Positions 7,158 through 11,161 of a stretch of DNA of 11,161 bases are shown here, piece by piece. The notes below the pieces were generated by a model. The model did not search any database. It worked only from the letters and a program-made list of their open reading frames with translations, and was not told the DNA's origin. The first letter of the stretch is position 1, and each line of letters opens with the position of its first letter. Origin of the DNA: Synura sp. LO234KE (taxonomy: Eukaryota; Sar; Synurophyceae; Synurales; Mallomonadaceae); NCBI GenBank assembly GCA_015143735.1, contig VKHC01000549.1, forward strand, positions 1 through 11,161, read 5' to 3'. The translations under genes and the position numbers were made by a program.

Positions 7158-7655
7158 TCGGACATCATTAGCCGTGGGAATTATTGCGTTTACGTTTAGG
7201 CACGAGTCAAAGAAGTACTTGCTAGAAAGAGCGGCGCTGCGTTTGCACATGGGCTACCAAGATAAGCGTCAAGTCGGGTATCAAATGCGACTCTCGAATT
7301 CTCATCTGAGATCTAAGTGAAAGATCTGTCTGTGATTTAAGTAATGAAGAATAGACGGGAGGATAAGTAAAATTAATTGTGTAGAGGTGACCTACAATTG
7401 TGTTTGTGATCAGCGGCGAAAAGTCCTACTATATGTTGGGAGCAGGAGAAGGTACGCGAAAATTTTTTATACGATACCGATGAGAATTTTGATGAAGTCA
7501 GCTGGAAGAGAGAGCCCACTACAACTGACTCGGAAATGATACTCGAAGAGGAGCTGCCGTATGAACCTCTATTGTCAAAACAGATTGATATTGAACAGGG
7601 CCTTAAGGAGCTAGGAAAGGTAAGCGCGAGTCCAGTTCGTGGAAAATGCGCTTGA
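7158..7655 (+). pseudogene. Copia integrase C-terminal region and start of linker
   Basis: The first 250 bases are unreadable. From about 7425 one frame gives KSYYMLGAGEGTRKFFIRYR before a stop. This resembles the copia integrase C-terminal pattern FVGY-x-x-x-x-K-x-YR-x-x-P. The frame then shifts to FLYDTDENFDEVSWKREPTT, followed by SEMILEEELPYEPLLSKQ, ending at TGA 7653. An acidic stretch after the GY...YR block is usual where copia integrase passes into the linker before RT. The segment YDTDENFDE would occupy the place of the S-R-D-V-x-F-DE motif. Confidence 0.5.
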
Positions 7656-8320
7656 GGAGTGAGGAAAGTATCATCGGGAGCCTAAACTTAAAGGAGCGCT
7701 GCGTTATCTAGACCAGGGCGCAAGAGCTCGATTAGTAAGCCTCCTTTGGGAGGACTCACGAGGTATTGACGTGAGTGGGACTGATCAGCTACTCTTGCCA
7801 TCACTGTCGGAGGGAGAAGGAAAGATTTGATCAACACCTATCAAGAACGTCATTTAACACTTCGTCTGCCCATCCGCATCATTCTGGCAATTACGGAATC
7901 AAGGACGTATCTAGTACTCCCATTTCTGCATGTTTTCAGAGCTATATACTTATACTCCAGAGGAGAAGGAAACACGCGTGGAACTTCGCACGTCTCTCTA
8001 GAACGATGCGCATCGTCATCAGTTTCACGAATCTCCATTCATTATGATGTAAGACTCATTAGTGGGGTAAGAGTCATTAGTGGAAGGTGGTATCGATGTG
8101 AAAAAAGAGCGAGCTGAATGGGCGGACGCCGCTGAGAGTATCCTGTTTTGGAATTTACATTTCCAGTGGTGAACTTGATCCGCATTGCGTATTTGAATTT
8201 GTTGGGCCCATTCAGGTAAGCAATGATGAGTCTATTATACATGTTAACCCTATGATGAGCGACCGACTTGTGTGTGAGAGGACCTGACACCACTTTAGGA
8301 GAAAGTAAGAGGAGTAGTAG
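7656..8320 (+). other. Probable degraded copia linker, no clear motif
   Basis: Short + strand pieces such as YTPEEKETRVELRTSL (about 7950-8000) look coding and polar, in keeping with a linker between integrase and RT, but no stretch is diagnostic. Three overlapping frames of 60-96 codons occur at 7775-8117, and I cannot choose among them. A tandem repeat lies at 8049-8084. Confidence 0.35.
8049..8084 (+). repeat. Tandem duplication of an 18-bp unit
   Basis: Units 8049-8066 and 8067-8084 (gtaaga-[c/g]-tcattagtgg) match at 16 of 18 positions. This is a clean in-place duplication of six codons' length within the copia linker. Confidence 0.85.
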
Positions 8321-9018
8321 GGTCTCAGGAATGGTTCCGAGAGGTCAAGGGAGCGTATTTTTGAAGAGGACTTTGATGAGCTACGTAAGATTAAAACGGA
8401 ATCGAATTCAGGAGCGATAAAGACGAGGGAGGATACTGTTTTAGCTGCGACAGCTGTGAAAGAGAAAAGGGATCATAATGTTATGAAGAAGATGTAAGAG
8501 AGAGGAAACTGCTGCACCCAGAAGATACGATTGTTCATAGTGAGGATGAATTGGCTGATGAAATGTCTTTGAGATTGAGGAAAGAGCGTCAGTTACTTAA
8601 TGAGTCGGTACTGCAAAGTGGCTGACTCAATTGAGAAACTCAATCCACATTGATCCTGAGAATGGGTTAATATTGGGTATGGAGAACTTGAAGTTGATGA
8701 TTTGTGACGAGTACTGAGGATACTTTCGAACGAAGAAATATTGGCAAGCTCAGCCAAATCCGTCAGTACCTGCTGGAGAAGTGACCCTATATCCGAGGCT
8801 AGATGTGGAGTTGAGACCATTGAGGGCTCCACAACTTAATGAGGTGTGTTACGGAGTTGAGTATAAAGAGTGACCATAAAACCTACTTCGCCGAGAGAGT
8901 AGAGAAGTTAAGGAGACCGAAAGAATTTTACCGTGATGTTTTAGCAGAGTTTTGCTTTACAATACAAACTCAATTGATCGACCATAGAGTGCCACTAACG
9001 CATACGATGAGGCGATGA
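8321..9018 (+). pseudogene. Copia Pol linker before reverse transcriptase
   Basis: Four successive frames give charged, protein-like sequence. Frame 8321-8497 has RIFEEDFDELRKIKTE and VKEKRDHNVMKKM. Frame 8500-8625 has EDTIVHSEDELADEMSLRLR and KERQLLNESVLQSG. Frame 8625-8873 has DPENGLILGMENLKLM, WQAQPNPSVPAGEVTLYPRL and DVELRPLRAPQLNE with one TGA at 8715. Frame 8881-9018 has FAERVEKLRRPKEFYRDVLA. High E/K/R content just ahead of the RT block suits the variable linker of copia Pol. The sequence shows no enzyme motif. Frame changes occur about every 150-250 bases. Confidence 0.5.
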
Positions 9019-9742
9019 ATTTTCCGTCTGCGGAAGTATGGAGAAAGGCAGAGGAGTCTGAGATCAAATCTCTGAATGGGAGCAATGCGTAGTTACAGAT
9101 GAGATTACCGGCAAGACAGAAGTTGATCCATACGCAGTGGCTCTATGCAATCAAGTATGATACGGAAGGAACATGATCAAACGGAATGCGATTTTTGTTG
9201 CTGATGGTTTTCGAAGAGTTTTCGGTGTGAACTTTGATGAGGTATATGCCCCTGTGACAACGATGGACGCATTACGGCTTACAATTGTCTTATCAGAAAA
9301 GTTGGGTTTAAAAATCTGCGTTTATGAACGCTAAGCTGGACGAATGTATTAAGCCGCCTTTAGGGATTGAAATACCCCCGGAGAGGAACTGTATTAGACT
9401 CATGAAGACACTATGCGGACTGAAGCAGTCGACGAGACACAGGTTACCGAATGTACCGTGTCTCTACTACATACTGTATCTGAAACTTTGATTTCGATCT
9501 CACTGAATATCGACGACCTAGTGATTGCTCGAACAGTTGATGCATTGGAGAGAGTTAAGGCTATTATGTTAGGGAAGTACAAGATGAAGCACTTGGGGAA
9601 GATTCGTCTTATAGAAGGATGTGAGGTAATTTCGCCTCGAGACTACACGATGAACCAGAGGCACTATGTTATGACCTATATTAGAAGCACTTACCGCTTG
9701 GGGAAGCCGGAATGCAAACGCCAATATCGGAAGAGATGTTAA
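8994..9742 (+). pseudogene. Copia reverse transcriptase (RVT_2-like), broken into several frames
   Basis: Frame 8994-9176 has NAYDEAMNFPSAEVWRKAEE, SEIKSLN, a TAG at 9090 where W is expected, and QWLYAIKYDTEGT. Frame 9176-9313 has FVADGFRRVFGVNFDEVYAP, then VTTMDALRL. Frame 9312 to about 9445 has KSAFMNAKLDECIKPP and LMKTLCGLKQSTRHR, matching K-T-AF-L-NG-x-L-DE...ALYGLKQSPR. Frame 9413-9742 has SISLNIDDLVIARTVDALER, VKAIMLGKYKMKHLGKIRLI and EGCEVI. These are the ordered copia RT blocks. The catalytic box is N-I-D-D rather than the usual Y-V-D-D; both aspartates remain. AFMNAKLDE has K-S in place of D-V-K-T before AF, so the first metal-binding aspartate is not readable. RT makes the cDNA in the virus-like particle. 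Confidence 0.9.
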
Positions 9743-9806
9743 AGAAGAAGATATCGCCGACTACAGACCAATAAAATCTTGAAATATCAAAGAAACCTTG
9801 GTGGTG

Positions 9807-9957
9807 GGTAGTCTATTGTGGTTGGTCACGGAACCTAGGGTTAATATTGCATTTGCCGTTACGTGTTGTGCTAAGTACAGCCAGTATGAATCCTGAGATG
9901 TTGAGATACTTAGAAGGGATACGGACTGGTCTACAGGAGACGACCGAGAGATGTTGA
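9807..9957 (+). pseudogene. Copia RT-RNase H connection
   Basis: Frame 9807-9896 reads GSLLWLVTEPRVNIAFAVTC, then CAKYSQYES and TGA, matching the iGSLLYL-x-x-TRPDI-x-FAV block of copia Pol. E-P replaces T-R and N replaces the D of RPD. A second frame, 9898-9957, reads MLRYLEGIRTGLQ, matching the LRYLKGT-x-x-x-GL block. The pieces are in the right order directly after RT. Confidence 0.75.
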
Positions 9958-9984
9958 GTTTTGATGATATGCAGTGAGGGCACC

Positions 9985-10002
9985 AGACTATCAGACTATC
10001 AG
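9985..10002. repeat. Short tandem repeat agactatc x2
   Basis: Two exact 8-base units (9985-9992, 9993-10000) followed by ag. It falls in the broken RNase H start and may have helped shift the frame. Confidence 0.8.
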
Positions 10003-10055
10003 TTGAATCCTCAGTATTTACTGAAGGGAGCGAATAGCTTCGGACGGGATGTTTC

Positions 10056-10349
10056 ATGCTTGTCCTCAACTTGATTCGGATCATGCGAGTGACCTGGAAA
10101 CGAGGTGATCAGTCACAGTATATTTGTGAATGGTCCGTTGCTTACGTAGAAGGCGAAGATGCAATCTGTAGTAGTGAAGTTAAGCAGATGAAGACAGAGT
10201 ACATGGCCTTGTTCTTTGGTACTTGTGAGATCATAGGACTTAATATGACTGCTACTAAGCTGGAATATGAGAATCAGAAACCTATTCTAGCTTTTGAGGA
10301 CAATTAGTCAGCGATAAACCTCTCGAGGAACTACACCGGTTTCCCTTAG
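10056..10349 (+). pseudogene. Copia RNase H
   Basis: The frame 10056-10307 gives AICSSEVKQMKTEYMALFFG, TCEIIGLNMTATKLEYENQK and PILAFEDN. After a TAG at 10305 it continues SAINLSRNYTGFP to 10347. This matches the copia block ISW-x-S-K-K-Q-x-x-V-x-x-SSTEAEY-x-AL...EDNQ-x-AI-x-L. The TAG sits exactly where the conserved Q of EDNQ is expected, a single C-to-T change. The N-terminal block LDSDHASDLETR, matching YSDADWAGD-x-x-TR, is in another frame at 10070-10108 and ends in a TGA where an R is expected. The usual C-terminal HI-x-x-R-x-H...LTK block was not found, so the 3' end of the gene is lost or scrambled. Confidence 0.85.
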
Positions 10350-10639
10350 GAAATTTAACTATAAGAGTTATTTTTGGACTTAACTTCTCGGACTTAACTT
10401 CACGTTATTCAGTCCTGGTATATGAATGTCTATATGTATTTTCAATATGTATTTCTTGCGTTTTCAATGAAAACTCGGTATTGCTCTGTTCGTCTACGAG
10501 GGAGTGCCAGAATATCAGCTTACACGAACCAGAGCAGACTCTCTCACTCAGCCAGGATAAGGGAGAGCAAAGGTGCTGAGGTGTACGCCAAACATTCTAA
10601 CTTGGAGCGGTATTTCTAGCTATCAAGGGAGCAGGGATT
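10350..10639 (+). other. Region between RNase H and 3' LTR
   Basis: There is no recognisable coding motif; a 65-codon frame at 10422-10619 has unremarkable composition. A tandem pair of 14-base units is described separately. A purine-rich run, aagggagcagggattgg, near 10624-10640 could be the remnant of a polypurine tract preceding the 3' LTR, but the LTR start is not defined well enough to confirm it. Confidence 0.35.
10376..10403 (+). repeat. Tandem pair of 14-bp units
   Basis: ggacttaacttctc (10376-10389) is followed directly by the same unit with one difference (10390-10403). Confidence 0.85.
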
Positions 10640-10885
10640 GGAAGTATGTACTTCTGAAGCGTCTAACACTTGAGTGTAGTTGCAAGCTCGTTATTTGATG
10701 CTTTGAGAGTTTATTATTTATTGCTATGTATAAAACGCTTAAGGTATACCCCTATCATCGACGAACCATATTACTCGCCTACACTAGTAATATCTCTTTT
10801 GCCTATCTAGCTCACATAGGCGTTTCTTATTATATGCCTGTCACGTCTAGTTATATCGATTAAAAATACTAGTAATATCTTTTAT
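10640..10885 (+). repeat. Putative 3' LTR of the copia element
   Basis: The part 10804-10870 matches the sequence at the left edge of the window (27 of 35 identical over the best block). The segment is AT-rich and contains a TATAAAA box, as LTR promoters do. Both limits are estimates: the left limit is set at the purine-rich run and the right just beyond the shared AAATACT. The 13-base word actagtaatatct occurs at 10783-10795 and again at 10868-10880. Confidence 0.45.
10729..10735 (+). promoter_or_regulatory. TATA box candidate in the 3' LTR
   Basis: TATAAAA lies within the putative LTR, about 70 bases before the block shared with the 5' LTR, where a retrotransposon promoter would be expected. 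It is a motif match only. Confidence 0.35.
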
Positions 10886-11107
10886 CTATCTTTCCGGAAA
10901 ATCGTATTGTTCATTACGGCGAGGGAAGTTAGAGGACTAACATTAGTGAGACTAAGCCGCACCCCCCACCGAAAAAACCACTCCCCAGGTACCAACTGCT
11001 GGCTGGCAAGCTGTTGGAATAGTAACTCAAGGATGCTAGCTTAGGCTAAAATAGTCAAAGATCTTAATCACCTTAGATTTAATGTTAACTGAGAGGAAGT
11101 GAAGTAA
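10886..11107. other. Unassigned right flank
   Basis: No coding motif is seen. It includes a C-rich patch near 10962-10987. The word tgttggaata at 11012-11021 equals the kind of start seen in some copia LTRs, but only about 90 bases separate it from the ATG at 11108, too little for a normal LTR plus leader. It may be copia flank or host DNA. Confidence 0.3.
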
Positions 11108-11161
11108 ATGTCAACGTCAGCAAGTGTAACTTCAACTCATAGTTTCAACATAGATAAAAGA
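11108..11161 (+). CDS. Possible start of an open frame running off the window
   Basis: ATG at 11108 opens 18 codons without a stop to the window end: MSTSASVTSTHSFNIDKR. The A at -3 relative to the ATG (gtaaATG) is a favourable eukaryotic start context. The Ser/Thr-rich start followed by FNI-x-K recalls the opening of some fungal copia Gag proteins, so this could be a second, better-preserved copia element or a host gene. Eighteen codons are too few to decide, and an open stretch of this length is common by chance. Confidence 0.25.
   Translation, partial: MSTSASVTSTHSFNIDKR

Larger units (their letters stand above)
1..10885 (+). mobile_element. Degenerate Ty1/copia LTR retrotransposon carrying nested insertions
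   Basis: Seen: related direct repeats near both ends (1-81 and 10804-10870), with Gag-, protease-, integrase-, RT- and RNase H-like pieces between them on the + strand. They come in the order gag-PR-IN-RT-RH, which is the copia order; gypsy elements place IN last. Diagnostic pieces are PQHNGIIER (integrase), YAPVTTMDALRL, LNIDDLVIA and KYKMKHLGKIRLIEGCEV (RT), and SSEVKQMKTEYMAL plus FEDN (RNase H). Copia elements are usually 5-6 kb. The extra length is explained by a 3.2-kb LINE, a 0.5-kb inverted-repeat element and an unexplained 1.6-kb stretch in gag. The element cannot encode a polyprotein, because frames shift repeatedly and stops are frequent. The outer LTR boundaries, primer binding site and target duplication of the copia element were not resolved. 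Confidence 0.85.

Noticed and set aside
7775-8117. Two overlapping + strand frames of 90 and 96 codons
   Set aside because: Composition is ordinary, both cannot be real, and the third frame holds the only polar linker-like piece. Not called as genes.
11012-11021. tgttggaata as the start of a second copia LTR
   Set aside because: The ten bases match a common LTR start, but the next ATG is only about 90 bases away and no second copy is in the window.
1-11161. CRISPR array, phage defence or other prokaryotic system
   Set aside because: There are no regularly spaced repeats and no bacterial gene organisation. All recognised proteins are eukaryotic retroelement proteins.

Overview
The window looks like a transposon graveyard from a eukaryotic, probably fungal (filamentous ascomycete), genome. 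I see no bacterial gene layout, no ribosome binding sites, and no open frame longer than about 120 codons. The recognisable protein pieces come from a Ty1/copia LTR retrotransposon (+ strand) and a LINE with an RNase H domain (- strand). Their motifs resemble fungal copia and Tad1-like elements. The fungal assignment is inference from element families; no host gene is identified.

Layout. Positions 1-81 match 10804-10870 in the same orientation and look like the remains of a 5' and a 3' LTR, so most of the window would lie inside one copia element. Along the + strand come a possible gag N-terminus (114-407), an unexplained 1.6-kb stretch (408-2027), a gag-like core (2028-2588), a protease-like motif (2835-2942) and an integrase-like frame (2943-3199). 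Integrase then resumes at 7002 with the PQHNGIIER motif. It continues through a C-terminal segment (7425-7655), a long charged linker (7656-9018), reverse transcriptase (8994-9742), the RT-RNase H connection (9807-9957) and RNase H (10056-10349). The element is dead: it carries many stops and frame changes.

The integrase is interrupted by a 5'-truncated LINE on the - strand (about 3730-6974). It retains RT fingers/palm pieces (6473-6974), a later RT segment (6028-6440) and RNase H (3905-4561). A 45-bp target duplication flanks it; its right copy is 6975-7019. The left copy (3180-3199 plus 3705-3729) is itself split by a 502-bp non-coding element with 28-bp terminal inverted repeats (3200-3701) and a 3-bp CAT duplication. 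The right copy of the LINE duplication acts as an undisturbed empty site. The order of events can therefore be read directly: copia first, LINE second, small inverted-repeat element third.

Nothing here forms a working operon or pathway. The genes once cooperated as a copia Gag-Pol polyprotein and as a LINE ORF2. The right end (after about 10886) is unassigned, apart from a short open frame starting at 11108 that runs off the window and might begin another gag or a host gene.
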